A stretch of 64,000 bases of DNA from Fasciola hepatica (GCA_948099385.1 CANUEZ040000161.1:1550001-1614000), one strand, 5' to 3'. Shown: positions 38,145 through 52,200, numbered from the stretch's first letter. Notes: generated by a model from the letters alone, not told the origin. A program made the numbers and translations.

Positions 38145-41100
38145 TTACTACCAAAAAGACGCACACAGCCCTAACTAGTATTCGCGGCCAGCTGAAGAAA
38201 CTCATGACCATGAAAACTGATGAAATTATTGACACTTTCTGTACCATCTTGTTACTTGTAGTGACAGAAAAACATTCTGTTTTCGTTACATTTATATGCA
38301 CTAAACAATTTTCAATTCTAGGTCAATCCAAAACTCATCCAAAAAAAGTGTCGATTTATGAACTGAGTTTATTTCATTTGATGCTGGGAGAAATTTGGCC
38401 AGAGTTTGTCAGATTTAAAGCCAATAGAAGACTCGGGTATTTGATAGACATCCAGTATGACCCCTTTTTAGAAAAAAAACTGATGTCCTGTATCCAGAAC
38501 GGTGGAGGGCAAAAGTACGGAAGCTAGCGTTTCATTCTAAATGGACCCATAAATTTAACTTTCGCTTCAGTTAAACAAATTGATTTTCTGCCAGTAGTCA
38601 TCTACTGAAAGCGTACCTACAAACATATGTACGTGTATGACTAGCGACTAACAGCTGTCAGACCCTAGTACATTTGACCGGTACGCTCGAGACGAAAGAG
38701 CATACTGGTAAATTTATTTTAACCAAATGAATCAACTGAATTGCTTCCGCTTTGCCTATTGATTCAGCATTGATATACGACTGTGGGAAGGAAATAGATA
38801 TCACTATATAGATTTTTACAGAGCCGAAGGCTACTTCAGTGACCTTGGCAAAATAAAACAAGTCGCACTGACTAGGTTTCGGTGGTTTTTGAGAAAAAAG
38901 TTTATTCAAGAGAATGAAGTAAACCTCGAGCGTGATAATTCGTAACGAATTTACAGGTAACTCGTGTGATTGAGCCACACTCACTGGCAGTATGTACTAT
39001 AACTTATTTATTGAGATAAAGAAAGCTTTATTTGCATTATCATGACCGGATACACAGAACACAGTACATTACATCGTATTTCGAATAGCCATACTGATAC
39101 AATTGGATATGAGATCCGGAAAAAAAAATACTGTAGGTTCGTATTGATGATTGCGTTTCGTGAGGTTAATTTTTATCAAAATCAGATGTGTAACTTCACC
39201 AGATCTGAGGTCTCAGGTTCCATTTTCCGAAAGCTTTGAATTTTCATGTCATCTCGTCTTCACTCAGTGATGTTATTTAGGATGAAACTCATCAATGGAA
39301 ATCTGTCTTACTTGTTTGCGCAACAAAAATACCTGATAATTCTTTGATTATGCAGACTTATCATTATCCTCAAATGACTTCCCCTTGTTATTTACATTAC
39401 CAAATTTGCTTGCGTGAATTTTTATTTCGTTGAAAAAATGAACAACGAAAATTGAAGCAACGAGTGCGAGTGTATCAGATTCGATGTCCGATTGAAAAAG
39501 GTGGGATCACATGAGGCAAAACCATTTCATTCCATTTTACATTTAACTGACTTCAGTCGGTAATTAAAATACAGACTTTGAAAGACAATTTCACCCGAAA
39601 ATGAGTCCCTCACGCTTGTCCTAGCTAGAGAAATCCCAAGAATTGTCCTCGGCCCAAGGGAATACGTTTGTATCTACCTAGTCCGTAGTTCCTAAAAATC
39701 CTCAGATCCTCAAATCAAAAATATTTCCCTGATTACCCTTTTGCACCCTTAGCTGACAAATTCTTTCGGCTTTGTTTTCCAGCAGTCACAAATATCATCG
39801 CTTTCTAAAGCTATAAAAACAGTGTTTGTAACGAAACATAGGGACTGGTATATGCTGTATTCTTTCTTCATCGTACGAATTGGCATTAATTTCCTGGGGA
39901 GTCACGTGCGAACTGCTCTGGGAGCTTATGAATATTACATTCAGAGAGGAAGTCACTCGATCTTTCGCCTGTTGCACGTCGTCAAACACCACTGAAATGG
40001 TTTGTTACATGGTGAAACGCGTTTTTCTCAAACAGCACACTAACTCCCGTTACTTTGTTACATTGTTGCTCCAAAACCCTACTATTGACTAATAAGTATT
40101 CAGGGTTTGAATCCAAGCACTTTGTGTTATGCTGTTTTTTGACATCCTTGAAGATGTTCCTCCAGGTTAACCTGAATGTAACTAACTGAAGATGTTTTTT
40201 GCTTTACTGAAGGGAATCGTGTTAGCGATGAAGTTGACCAGAGAATCTGGATGAACTATTGGTACAATAGACTGAGAAGGCCAGGGAAATACTAGAAAAT
40301 GATGGAACAAATTAACGTTTTTGCTCAAAAAGATGTTCTATGGACCACTGCGACATTTTTCCAGTACCCTGTAGTAGAGCAGGTGATAGAAATGGGTCTA
40401 CAAACCATTGTCATTCATGAACGAAACTCCGACGTATTTTTCACCCCTGGCTTCGTCGAGCTTTTAGCAGCTTTTCCAGGTGCTTCATTCGCAGACAGAC
40501 AACACGTCAATAACCTACCAAAAACAATATTCCTCGATTGATTATATCTAATATTCCCTGTATTTTGGGACGTTTGGAGTAAGCAAGGCTGCAGTGTGAT
40601 ACGGAATTTCGTGATATTTTTCCCATTTCATATGTTTTGCTTAACTTTAAAGATGTATTCGTCACTGGTTGAAAAAATGGACTTGGTGATACAATTCATC
40701 ATGGTAAAAACGAGGAGATTTGCAAAAGGAACCATTTTGTTAGATGACTGTTGTGTGTGCCGTCGGTAAAAGTCAAAACTGCTTTAATGCGGGTGAACGT
40801 GTCGGTTGAAAAATTCTAGTGACATTATGGATCTCTATATTTTCACAGAATACTAAGCTATTCAAGTTGTCTTTTTTTACTTGTATAATAAAAAGTTTAC
40901 CTTGGTTCAAAGCAGTTATTATGAGCTACCTTTATGGGATTGAGATTTTTACTAAGAGGTGGAAGGTGGCGGAAAAATGGTTTCACTGGTTTTTTTTGAC
41001 TGTTTCATTGCCGACGTCATGTAAAAGTGAATGAAGAGCCCTTAAATGGGCTATTTCTTTGATGGCCGTTACACAAACGAATGCTAACTCATTGTGAACG

Positions 41101-43395
41101 TCAAATTAGGCATCAATAAACGGGCGTGGATCTGAGGTTATTTCTTGCCACCTTCTGCTCTGTTTTCAGTTTTGTTTAATTAGGTATGGAAATATACTCT
41201 TTTTACCACTTATTATTTACCGTGCAATGTACAACGATTAAAGGAAAAGTGCCCTGGACAATGAAAGGCTGTCAAAGGGGGAAAGTGACCGGTGGTGACT
41301 GGTCGTCATTGCCTAGAGTCCACGGTGATAGAACTTTGACCACTGCCGGTAGATTGTTTCTAAAGTAGACTAAAAAATGTATTAGAAGAGAACAAAGTCA
41401 GACTCATGGAGATATCCGAAGATCATTCTGTGACAATTAGTAGATTTGTTTTATCTCAAGAATATTTCTATACAGTTTTTCATCGTTCCAATAGAGCTGT
41501 GTATCTCACCGACGAAAACGCCCTTTCACATGCATAAAACCACTCTTGTAGTGACTATACGTGAAATAATATTACCGCGTTAATTTCATGAACCAAAAAA
41601 GATGAATTAGCCCTGAACAATGACGCAATATCCTTAAACTGCACCGCAAGTCTCCTTAACCAAGGTCCAAGGTCCCCGTACTATGAGGAACTTAGTAGTT
41701 TATTTAAAAGAGCAGTGACTTTCATGCTAACCGCTGATCATGCCCACATTAATGACTGGAGTCATCAAATCCGGCTTATCATTAATTACCACCCAAACTC
41801 TTTGTTAGTGAAACTAATCGTATCAGAATCATGGAAAACGGACTCCTTCCGGTCAGAGTGAAACGTAAGAGGTCATTTATTTCGCGACTGCAAAGTGCTG
41901 TGTGTAGTTATCCCCAGCAATTGCTAGCCTTCAAGCAAATAGTGATCATGGAAAAGATGTAACACGATCATTTCATTTGCCGGCTGCTCTAACAAGGAGA
42001 ACCATATGAGGCCTCGAGGTGATTAGGCCGTACAAATGTAGGGTGCTGTTTGCACCAAAAGTTGACCTGTCGTGATGGGGTACAAAAGAAGCTTACCTTA
42101 GATCTACTTCGTTGTCAGAAACCTGAACCATCCAACAGCTACCGTTCACGCACATACCTAATGCATTGAGTGCTGTCTTGTATTCCCACTAAGTGATGCG
42201 CATCAGGAATGTTGTTTTTTAAGGAGTTTTGCCGTAGTGAGGGCACTAATATAATTCCGGAATAATTTCCATTCATGTTCAGTATAAACAATTTTCACTT
42301 GTTCCCATAGTCACCAATCTGGGAAGGTTGAAAACTAATGTCTCATCCTAACAATTTCGAAAGACTGCCACGTCTCCCCTGAAAGAAGCACAAAAAACAA
42401 GGTACACTTACCAAAGCAGAGCTTGAAAAAACAAACGCTTTTCACACTTTTCTTTTGAATCACTGAATTCCTCCCAGTATACATTTTTGTCAGGCAAACG
42501 GATACGATGGGCTTACGGGTTACAAACTATCCCGTAAGCTGCTCATATAAGTTTCTACATCTACCAACCTACCGAAGTGAATGCTTAAATTGAGGTATTG
42601 ATTTTAAAGTTATTTTTTCCGATTTCTCGTTCTTAATAAACGCTAAGTTTTTTCCCCTATTATACTGAGAACTCCCCCCTCTCCCCTAACTGAAGAAAAG
42701 GTAGGAAATAATTCCAAAGAGCTTCCATATGGTTCCCGATTAGGTGGGTAATTTGAATATTCTGTACATTTGAGAAAAATGACACAAACATGTCACACTA
42801 TTTCCATCTGTTATCAGCCGTTTGTCATTTTATTCACAGGCAACATTATATTCACTACTATAAATTATTTGAGAAATACTTCTCGCGGACAAGAAACCTT
42901 TTCATTTCCTTCTAGTGTCGAAAACACTATTTTGTTCTAGACTTGGATTTATGTGTAGTTGCAATAAGCAACCCATAGAAATTTGCGAACGATAAAATCC
43001 AAAGTGCCGTAAACCATAATTTCGTGGTTTTTCAATTACCCGGTTAGGATAAAAGTCCCATACAAGCAATGAACTCAAGACTTTTGCATAACTATATGCA
43101 ACGTTTGTCTATTCATCTAAACCAATGACACGGTCAAATGCCACCAAGCTGAACACCCAGAGAGAGGGCGGAATAGATGTATTTGAGTTGCTTTACGTCC
43201 TTTTACCCGGTCCACCTTGTTCCAATTCATTCTGGTGTTTTCCAGGCAGGTAGCCACTATACTGTTCTGTAACAGGCAAGCCTTAAATATAGGCTCGGAA
43301 ACATGAATGTACATGGTGGGACAGGAGCATTTCATCAGGTTCTAATCGTCCTTTGGACGAAGATCATTTTCCTAATTTCATGGCTCCACCTAAGT
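38145..43395. other. Non-coding DNA with unidentified short frames
   Basis: No recognisable gene. Coding-like but unidentified stretches are an 80-codon plus frame with an ATG at 40299-40541 (interior residues VVEQVIEMGLQTIVIHE look protein-like) and a minus stretch at 39795-39991. The latter follows a good acceptor (CAAACCATTTCAG) and reads VFDDVQQAKDRVTSSLNV. Neither matches a family I know. Confidence 0.4.
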
Positions 43396-43399
43396 GCAG

Positions 43400-43485
43400 T
43401 GGAATTGACCTATCCGATGGTCTCAGACACCTGCCGCACTGTCATAAAGAAGTTAGTTTGGGTAACCACAGACGATCCAAATAGG
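43400..43485 (+). other. Candidate internal exon, unknown protein
   Basis: The stretch lies between AAGTGCAG and a strong donor (AATAGG|GTAAGTGC). It holds two leading bases plus 28 codons in an open frame with protein-like content (ELTYPMVSDTCRTVIKK, then WVTTDDPNR) and ends in phase 0. Two downstream acceptors are phase-compatible: 43850 (would end after 17 codons) and 46201 (would end after 82 codons). I do not recognise the protein. The donor is the best evidence; the acceptor's pyrimidine tract is modest. Confidence 0.35.
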
Positions 43486-43849
43486 GTAAGTGCTACAACG
43501 CTCATGGAGACAGTGGATTACCGTCTACCGTCCGTTTAACCGTAAGTGGTAAGACAAGAACTTCTGACCTTCTGGATGATAAACACTCATGCAACTCAAC
43601 CGACACCGGCGGTCACCAGATCGTTAGAAACAGGGAAATACCAGCAGGTCTTTCCATTTCTGTTGCATTCTCTCCATTAGGCAGCATTTCATCGGCTGAG
43701 GCTCGTTTCTCGGAATGCTATTCTTTGTCTTACTATAAATGGAGAAAGTAGAAGGAATATTTATTTAGTGCGTAGCTCCTCAATTGGGTGTTTTTGGCCT
43801 CGAAAGGTGAATAAATCCGTTCGTTCTGTCTCTTTCGCTGGATTTTCAG

Positions 43850-43903
43850 ATCTATCCCAAAGTACCAAGCACAACAGAAAACCCAATGAAAATTACAGAC
43901 TGA
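43850..43903 (+). other. Candidate terminal exon (alternative), unknown protein
   Basis: A very good acceptor (TCTGTCTCTTTCGCTGGATTTTCAG spans 43825-43849) opens a phase-0 frame of 17 codons (IYPKVPSTTENPMKITD) closed by TGA. Spliced to the exon ending at 43485, it would define a 364-nt intron. The nearest AATAAA on this strand is far downstream (44805), which weakens it as a last exon. Confidence 0.25.
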
Positions 43904-46200
43904 TTGCCTTGAATCAAGTAGCTCCATTCCCATCCGCGTGCGAGTCACTTTTCATCGTTTACCTCCCAGTTATTTCTTTTTTCACTCATTCGGGATATCA
44001 GTGGCAGTTTCGATTCGGCCTGCGTCATATACAATCACCATCGGAACTGCTGGTCCACAATACTTCCTAATACATAATTATTGCCCACAATTTTCCTTAA
44101 GCCCTTTTACATCACGTGCCTAGCTGTTTGAGTTTGTTCTAGTGTATGATCAGTTTTAAGTAAATGAGCCCGGTTACCATGGTTGCTTTGCTGTGACCTT
44201 AAAAACTGAAGGATATAAAACATCCGAATTAAAGCAAAATATCAACAAAGAGATCATATTTATTTGACCATTTTTTCTGTCATGGGTCAATACCACCCTG
44301 TGTCTTACGTTTGGTTTTTCTGCATTTCAGCCGGACGGGTAAACTCCCAATGTTTCCTCATAAAAAATCGATCGAACTCTACTTTCCGGGAAAATAATCC
44401 CAAATTCTGCTAAAATGTCAACTACAGTGTGCGGTACATCTAATAGCTACCTAAACATTCACTTTTCCACGGTAAATCTTCCTTGTGAGTGCATTTTATC
44501 GGACCATTATCCCTTTCAATGTGTCAGAACGGAGATCGGTTCGGAGTGTATCGAAAAATCGATGCGCCACGTGAAATGTTATGGTAGAATTCTATTGTCT
44601 ACTAACACAGTGTAGTCGAAATCGTTGGTAGGTTGTCAACTTTTCGGTCACCACGGGTAACCTTTTTCAAGACTGGTTTTACAACTCTTTTGTTCGAAAT
44701 TTGAAGGACATGTTTTGGGCCGAACTGTTTCTGGTTCTTCTGCGAGAGCTGGAAGAGTCGTGTTATGATGAATTTTTGATAAAGAAAGTCCATAGTATAG
44801 TTAAAATAAATCCGCTACATCAATAGTTCTACTTTGGCAAGAAAAATTTCCTATATTCTTGGTGAAATGATTGAATTCATTCCACGAACTCACGATGATG
44901 AGCATATTTATAGCCGTCATATTACTACGTTATATAAATAGAATGCACTATAGTAAGACATAATTTATTTTAATTAATCATTAGAAATAGTTCTGAAAAA
45001 CAACATCATATTTGAGCAGCATATTCTAATTTCGTTGTACGAAAGTGGTTAATCTATAGAATAAGTCATATGCGAATCTTCTTCTATCAATCGGTCAAAA
45101 TCCCTTTTTTCCTGCTAATTCAGTTCAGGCATCGTGGATAAATTAGAGGTTCATTTTGTGATGACTTCACAAAGTCACCAGATAAGTTGTGAAATAAAGA
45201 GTCATGAGCTAGGCGTGAAAGTGTCACACTGGGTCGTCCCGAAACGGCCCACTTACTCAAATCCAACATGCAATCTGGAATAACCGGGCCGTTCTCATAA
45301 TGAGACGAAATCAACCAATCACGGGAGCTGGCGTCTTAACGGTCACTTCGACCCGAGAAGGAGGCCCTTCAGCTGGACGCGAGTATGAGCTATTCTGGAT
45401 GGTTCTACGTGCACATCCTTTATCCTATTCTCTATCCAGTATAGCGATACTTTCGTACACAGTGCTGACGCGTAGTGGGTTACATTAGATTACTAGTGTG
45501 AACGACGTAACAGATGAAGACTCGTACCAAGGCTGTCAGTATGAACCGGCGATGGAGTTACAACTTCGCCGCTCCTAAAATTCCGAAAATTAGTGTGTTT
45601 CAAAACTCCCTAGAAAAAAATCATTCTTATCAATTTGACCTTACGGAGTGTGAAGACCTAACTTGAAGCCCTTTTTTGAACGTTCTAATGAACACCACGT
45701 GCGGGACTTACACTTGTTATTTTTCCAAACTAATCACTTCCCAGTGTTTTCTAGATCTCAGAAGTTTAAAACTGTGAATGGTTACACGTGAGCGTGAGTA
45801 GCGTTTGGGGCGTTTTCACCTGCTGACGGAATGAATAGATAATGATATTTTGAAGACATTAGCAACACTATATTGAATGGTCGGGGACTGTTTCTTACGC
45901 GAGAGACTAAACCGGACAGGATACGTTTTCACGAGCATGCAACCACGTCTCCCATATAGGAAATAACAAATCTCCGTTCCAGCCTCATGGGGACACAAAT
46001 TAGAATATGAATACTCACAAAACGGTCTATTTGATGTTTTCTCTCATGAACATGTCCGTTTTTTATTGAACTTCGAGGTGATGGGGGTAAAGAAATCGAA
46101 AAGGACGCTTGCGTGGAATCGGACTCTTTTAAATTAGGAAGAAAGTATCGGAGTCGAAATAGTGTACTTTGTTATCCTTTTTGTTCACCTATTTTTCTAG

Positions 46201-46446
46201 ATTCCCGCGGGTCCTGCTTACTCAGCTGTCAGTGAAGACTTTATTGTGAAACCGAATGTTTACCAAAAAACACAAAAAACAAAAACAATAAACCACGCCC
46301 ATGACGGTACTTCCGTAGTCGTTAGAACAGTTGAATCATTAGTTAGTGGAATTACTCCTTTCTGCCTTAAAGTTTTGAAAAAACATTGCAAAGGCCAGCA
46401 ATCAGCAGAATTACCGGTCTTCAGTTCAGGAGCACTGATTGAATAA
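46201..46446 (+). other. Candidate 3'-terminal exon, unknown protein
   Basis: A long pyrimidine-rich acceptor (ending ATTTTTCTAG at 46200) is followed by 81 open codons in phase 0 and a TAA at 46444-46446. Overlapping AATAAA signals follow at 46631-46640, about 185 bp on, so a last coding exon with a short 3' UTR is a coherent reading. The translated sequence has balanced composition (for example SAVSEDFIVKPNVYQK, then LPVFSSGALIE) and no low complexity apart from a Lys/Thr/Gln-rich patch. There is no known domain. It is phase-compatible with the candidate exon at 43400-43485. The opposite strand also has a 113-codon frame here, which I regard as its shadow. Confidence 0.4.
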
Positions 46447-46630
46447 TGTAGTTTGAAGCATGTTTGTGATTGACGATTAGTTGATCTACATGAATTACAG
46501 TGTGTCCGTCTGACCACCGAGACAGGAGACTGATTCACATAATGGGATGAAAATTTAGGAAAGTCAATTACTTTTATTACGCACAGCTGACATTGGGGCA
46601 TCTACTCGGTGAGCTGTAATTTTGTTGACT

Positions 46631-46640
46631 AATAAATAAA
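46631..46640 (+). terminator. Overlapping AATAAA polyadenylation signals
   Basis: AATAAATAAA is followed within a few bases by a T-rich stretch. It is at the right distance to serve the candidate terminal exon at 46201-46446. Chance occurrence in AT-rich DNA is common, so it is only supportive. Confidence 0.35.
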
Positions 46641-46892
46641 TATTTGTTCCAGTATTGAAAGAAGCTACAGTGCCTTATTTATCTCAAACTTGATGTCCTA
46701 TTGGCAGCCCCTGATTGGTAGCAACCCCGTTCCTCAAATATTGTATTATCCCTGTAAAATAAATGAAAAAAGATGATAAAATATTACGTAACACGGCCAA
46801 CCAAACAGGATGAACGTTCAACTGGCCAGTGAACGCCATGGAAGTACTATACAACTGTTTCTTCCCTGTTAGGAACCATGGGCAGTAAATAT

Positions 46893-46974
46893 CTGCCGAG
46901 CCCCTCCGGGAACTCGAACCCGGGGTGAACTTTTATTAGTCGAACACCTAAATCACTGGGAAATTCGGGCTGGC
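46893..46974 (-). repeat. tRNA-like relic with strong B-box
   Basis: On the minus strand there is B-box CGGGTTCGAGTTCCCGG (a self-pairing T-arm) and an A-box-like CCCAGTGATTTAGGTGTTC. The imperfect end pair GCCAGCCC / GGGGCTCGGC recalls an acceptor stem. One of the more tRNA-like heads in the window. It is immediately left of a family A copy (47104-47250), so the two may be neighbours by chance or part of a composite. Confidence 0.5.
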
Positions 46975-47103
46975 TTTTAACGGTTTAGTGGACTTTTACA
47001 CTACATGGTATAGAGCCCTTCCTCCACTGGCATCCTATGTTAGTATAGTACTACGTTTTTACCTTTTCATCTTCTGTCTTTCTATTTACTTCTCTTAATT
47101 ACA

Positions 47104-47250
47104 TAGTAATGGTGCACAATTTCAGGAAGGGGGTCGCGGCCAAATTGAGGCTGCTACTTGAGCGAAGTGGTCGGCGGTGAAAGCAGGATTCGAACCGGGA
47201 GCGGCAGAGTTGAAAGCCCACTATGATAACCGTCTGACTACCGTGCACAG
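47104..47250 (-). repeat. SINE family A copy, best preserved
   Basis: On the minus strand are A-box TAGTCAGACGGTTAT (47226-47240), B-box CGGTTCGAATCC (47187-47198), the core (AGCCTCAATTTGGCCGCGAC), CCCCTTCCTGAAATTGTGCA and the end. Every part used to define the family is present here, so it is the best query for finding further copies in the genome. Confidence 0.85.
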
Positions 47251-47254
47251 TTAG

Positions 47255-49160
47255 TGGCTCCTATGGTGGACGACTTCTCTGCGGGGGTCTAAGTACAACG
47301 AAGGCATTTCGTTAAGTAACCCACAGAGCTTGACTACTATATGGTTTTCAGTAGTTTGACCACTCACATTGGATAATAAACCATATTATGTGGAAATCAA
47401 TCTCCCACTACTACCAATCATAGAAATTATTGTTATGAATACTTCCAAAAGACTGAAATTGAGACTGATGCTTCCACTGATTCTGATGAGACTCATTTGA
47501 CTAAATAATTAGAAGCAGAATTGTAGTCGGCGTAGCATTTTGTTGTGATTGTGCACTGGTGTGATGCCGCCTAGCCCATAACACACATTTTTATGGGTGC
47601 TGGCAACTGTCAGAGGATGATTTTATGCTTGTTTCACCTAATTTGATTGGTGAGCAATTCGGGAGCAGTTAATTTTTTGCAGAACCAGTAGCTGGTTGAT
47701 TTTATATCATTTCGTGGTAAAGTGAAGCGAGTCGTTGATGGCTAACCAGTAAGGGTATGGAATTCGGGGGTCATCTGCTGTACTTTCGATCCACGGAAAT
47801 GATGGCAATAAACAGCGAATGAGGTATCATTACTCCACAGAACAATTGGATTTGGAATGGGAGTAAATTAACTCTCCGAAGCACGGTCTCGATAAACTGC
47901 CACTAACGACGATCTTTGCTTAAAAGAATGCAGATACAGCATGTTGATTCAGTCATATACAAACAGAATGTCCTACCACCTATAACGATCAAGTAAGCTG
48001 TCTGTAACAGAAAGCTTTCGTTTCACTCAGGACCATACGGGAAAGTCGTTCGTGAAAAATTTCAATTACTATGTGGGAAATAAAATACTATCCCGCAAAA
48101 GTCAGTCACGAGAGGGTGCTCTAGCATGTGGCATTGATATAACCAAACAAACCGTTCGGATCCAGGCTGACGGGATAGCCCGATAGCGGTGCTTTGTCCG
48201 TCTTAGAATCGTACAGTACGAGTTCGCGTCTCAGTCCGGACTCGGTGAATTGGTGCACTGCAGATGACGATTCATAACAAGCCAGAAAAAGCTGCAGAAA
48301 ATTGTCATGGCTTTGACTGATGAGTTTGGAGCTGACACTGTAAAGGTAACACTGGATCTAGGGCCGCAGCTTAGTCATAAAAGTACCACTACTATTTTAT
48401 TGTGCTCATTGTTTCTCCTTTATCGCCCTTGGGGCCTGGACTTTGCCATTGTCGGCGTGTAAAACGGCTGATATCCCGATATCATTCCTTTCTCCTTTAG
48501 TTCACAACTATTTGTCCCTGGGACTCCCGGCGCCCAGGATGTCAAGGGACTTTTGCCTAATGTACGTGCGGTGCCGGTTTCTTTGATCTTCCTGTGTGTG
48601 AGCTGCAGAAAGCGGTGTGTTGGAAGTCGGCCCAGCGTTTGTTTATCAAATACTAACACTGAGTCTATCTCGGGTCCATTTCAGACCGATCGCCATCTCG
48701 CCTGTTCACCCAGATCAGCTTTGCCCGTTACAACACTATGAAAATTCGTTCACATTCTTCGTGATAATCTAGTGCGCGTGAAGAGTGTGATAATTTCGGC
48801 TACGCCTACTTCCCGTAGCAGTCTTGCTTTGTTACGACGAATTCAGTTTGACGTTCTAACTTTCATAAATTTAAAACTACTTATGTTTGTTGTCATGTTA
48901 TAAGGCTTTGAAATAGAATCGTTCAATCTAAAAGGTGACAACTTTTTGCTGTTTCTACTTTACAGATTATCCGGTGCATTTGGCTCTACAGCCCAGCGTT
49001 ATGCACTCAAAAGCAGTTCAGGCAAACACAGAAACTTTCCTGGCTAGCCCCCACTCCCAAACAAAGCAATGATTTGTTGGTCAGACCAGTGACACCAATG
49101 ACGCCCACTCAGAGTTCAGAGATGGATGTGAGGCTCGGGTGTGTAACTTGCCCCCTGCCC
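47255..49160. other. Non-coding DNA with tRNA-like relic
   Basis: No gene recognised. At about 48165-48245 the plus strand carries GATAGCCCGATAGCGGTGC and GAGTTCGCGTCTC, spaced like A and B boxes. The GC-richer block at 48420-48740 has overlapping frames on both strands (79 and 62 codons) without domains and may be an old repeat. Confidence 0.4.
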
Positions 49161-49171
49161 TTGCCTTTCAG

Positions 49172-49241
49172 TCCTTATCAGAAGCCTAAATTTGACCTTC
49201 CTTTTGAAGCGTCTATAATAAAAGTACCAGAACGGGCAGTG
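49172..49241 (+). other. Candidate internal exon, unknown protein
   Basis: An outstanding acceptor (CCCCCTGCCCTTGCCTTTCAG, ending at 49171) is followed by one split base and 23 codons. These read PYQKPKFDLPFEASIIKV, then PERAV, up to a reasonable donor (GTG|GTAAAT). The stretch is proline- and charge-balanced and looks like genuine protein. The phase (one base in) does not join the candidate exon ending with a stop at 46446. It would therefore need an unseen upstream exon or belong to another gene. No family recognised. Confidence 0.33.
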
Positions 49242-49249
49242 GTAAATTT

Positions 49250-52200
49250 CAATTGATCATCGTACAATTTATCACGCGGAATCAAAGCTTTACTCACCTT
49301 AGGAAACCACGGTAGTATTTGTAAGGGAATGCTCCCAGCTGGTTTCTAATAGACGGCTCGGTTAAACGAAGCAGACAGCACGTGATCGGCTGACCAGACT
49401 CGCCGACAAGGTTAGAGCTGGTCAGGCGATCAATGGATCAGCCAGCGGTTAACATTCGACCAGAGCCGAATCAACCAATCCGGGCGCAGCTAGATAAACC
49501 AGCCAGACGGGCCGTTTAGGTCTGTTAGTAGACCAATAAGCTTTTATGCACGGTTTTGATTATGAGGAGCATATACCTTATATAAACAATATATATTCTT
49601 TACCAATAAAACGAAAACTGATTCTGAGGCAGAACTGAGTTCTCACTGGAGTTAGTGGGATGGAACAAAACAGTACTAAAGGTCTGTTCTCGATTCTAAC
49701 CAGGTTGTCTTTTATGTCGTATCCACCAGAGGACCAGTCATCTGTTTTAGTAATCGGCATCGTCCACAAATTCAAGATTCATTATAACTTTTTTCTTTAT
49801 CTTAGGATCATAGCAAGAGTCAATTAAACTAAATTTAAAAACCATGGTCCCTATGGTTCACTTTACTTTTCACGCACCTATCATTCTCAGTCAAGGTCAG
49901 TGTAAAACCATTCTATGGCATAGTCAGCGGCCTGTTAGCAATCCTATTGGTGTTCGATTATGGTAAGCGTCGGCTCGTGTTGATGCTCTTACTGAGCCTT
50001 GGCGCTCATGGGGTTTACTTTCTGTGTTTTTGCAGATCGAACACAAGTTGTCCCCGTGGAGGTACACTGAGCTTTGCATACTACAATGGTTGATAAGAGC
50101 TGAGAGATAATAAAGAAAATCACAACTTTACAAAATTACATTTTTAGTGATACATTATGATGTTTACTAATATCAGTTCGTTAAAGATTTATGTGCTGAT
50201 AAACATTAAATTTCCGGAACTGCATAACATAAAGAAGGAGGATGGCTTTTAATATTTAACGATGGCTTTACCTGGCGAAGTAGACTAAAGGGAAGGTAGA
50301 AAGCATAACCTGCTGTTAGATATGTCTGTTTGTTTTACATGACGTCAAAATGCACCGTCATTGGTTATTCTGTGTAAACGTATTCGAGTACATGTACCTA
50401 GTAAAACGTCAACTATCCGTGCGGTACGTTTATTATCAGGCAAGACAGTTTACCTGCAAATGTGTCACCAACGATTGTTTTTGTGGTGCTTTCAGCGTGT
50501 GATCAGGCTATCACATTATGATCACGCAAATGGTGACAAATGAAAACGTGTGCTAACCAAGCCGGTGATCGAAGTATTGTAATGAATCAACTTCACTCAC
50601 AGCAGAAAAGTACGGCATTTCTACGATTTCAGTGCAACGGAAGTGAATTGTAATCCATGAAAGTTTCTGTCGATAAATGGTGGATTTCTGTAAAATTTAC
50701 TTGCTGTATAAGTGGATGAAGGATAATTAGAACCAAGTAAGTTGCTGAAGAAGACAAAGGGGGTGGAAAAAGTCCAAGGTTATGACGGAATCGACCAAAG
50801 GATTACTTACAGCCCAATCAAAGTCCACAAGTAAGATAAATACAAAAGCAGAAAGGGTTTCTCCTGTGCACGTGTTCAAGGAAAATGATTTGGAAATCCT
50901 GGTGATAGAAAGAAGAAAGATGACCTTTAGGAAAATTTACTGAAAACTGTGGTCAGTTTCACCTGATAACCCCGTTTGAGGTTTTCTCAATAGCACAAAA
51001 TTGCCTGCCAGTAGTTGATCCGAAGAGGGATTTCCTGAGGAAACCACCAAGACAAGATAACAGTTTCGAAGATTTTGCTACAAAGTCCAAAACCTTTTCC
51101 TTTAAAATAGAAAATAAGCCGGGTAAATCGGGAAGTCCGCAGGAATTGGGATGCAAGACATAACAATCTAAAGTATATGATCTTCAAGTCCTAATAATGG
51201 AAGGGAGGCTTTGCGTAACTTGATGAACACTGGTTTGGCATGGTGCGTCCGAAAAGGATTGTGCATCAGAACTAGTGGCAGGGGTCAGAAGGAAAGCATT
51301 CTTTCTGAGAGAAAATGCTAATGACGTAACTTTCCCCCTGTTCACATATCTGCAAATCGCTGACTTCACTGTTTGGCCGAAATCTCGTTCCGGATTGAGT
51401 TCAACATAGCAACAGCTTTTCAGACTCTTTACTGCTAGAATGTCTATTACCTCACTTGTGAAGAGGATACTGTCAGTTGGCAGTGCAAGAAATTGAACAC
51501 TGCCAGCCACAATCATCTGTCGCTTTAATTATTCACTCAACTGGAACCAAATTTTTAAAGTCAGATTATTGTTGTCAAGTCAGAGCCTTTTTTCTAAAAA
51601 CGCGTTTGTAGACCTCCCGTTCTTTTAATTATTCGATAAGTTACATTCAAACATCCATTGTTTAAAATTCTGCCACGAAACATGCGTGCAAATCATAATT
51701 ATGTGACGTGTCTGCTTCACGCAGCAGACTAGTGGGCACCACCCCAATACGGATAAGCTTTCTCCGTACAATCAAAATTCTTACAACCTTGATAGGGCAT
51801 TCTTCCTGCACTGACTTTGCTCATGGTAGTTGAGTTGTCATCGGACGTTGATATTACAACACCACAAAGGGGTGGTTAAGCCATCAAGCTGGGAGAAGAC
51901 AGCTCACACACTTTCCGAGCTCTGCTTGACTCCTTTGAGAAATTGCATTAGCCTACTTTCCGGTTTAGTTTCTTCAGCGTTACTCTGAATCTGCATAAAT
52001 TCTTCATGTAATTGTCTATTTGGGTGGATATTAAATAATTTGACGTCAGTTTATTTGTGGGATGACGACTGATCTTCATGTTAGTTAGCACTATCCGGCA
52101 GTGTATGCGTAAACATTCCACACTAGTTCCACATTCCCACCAACGTTCGACCTTACGCTCTCTCATGTGCCTGATTAACTCCGAGTGACATTTGTAGCAA

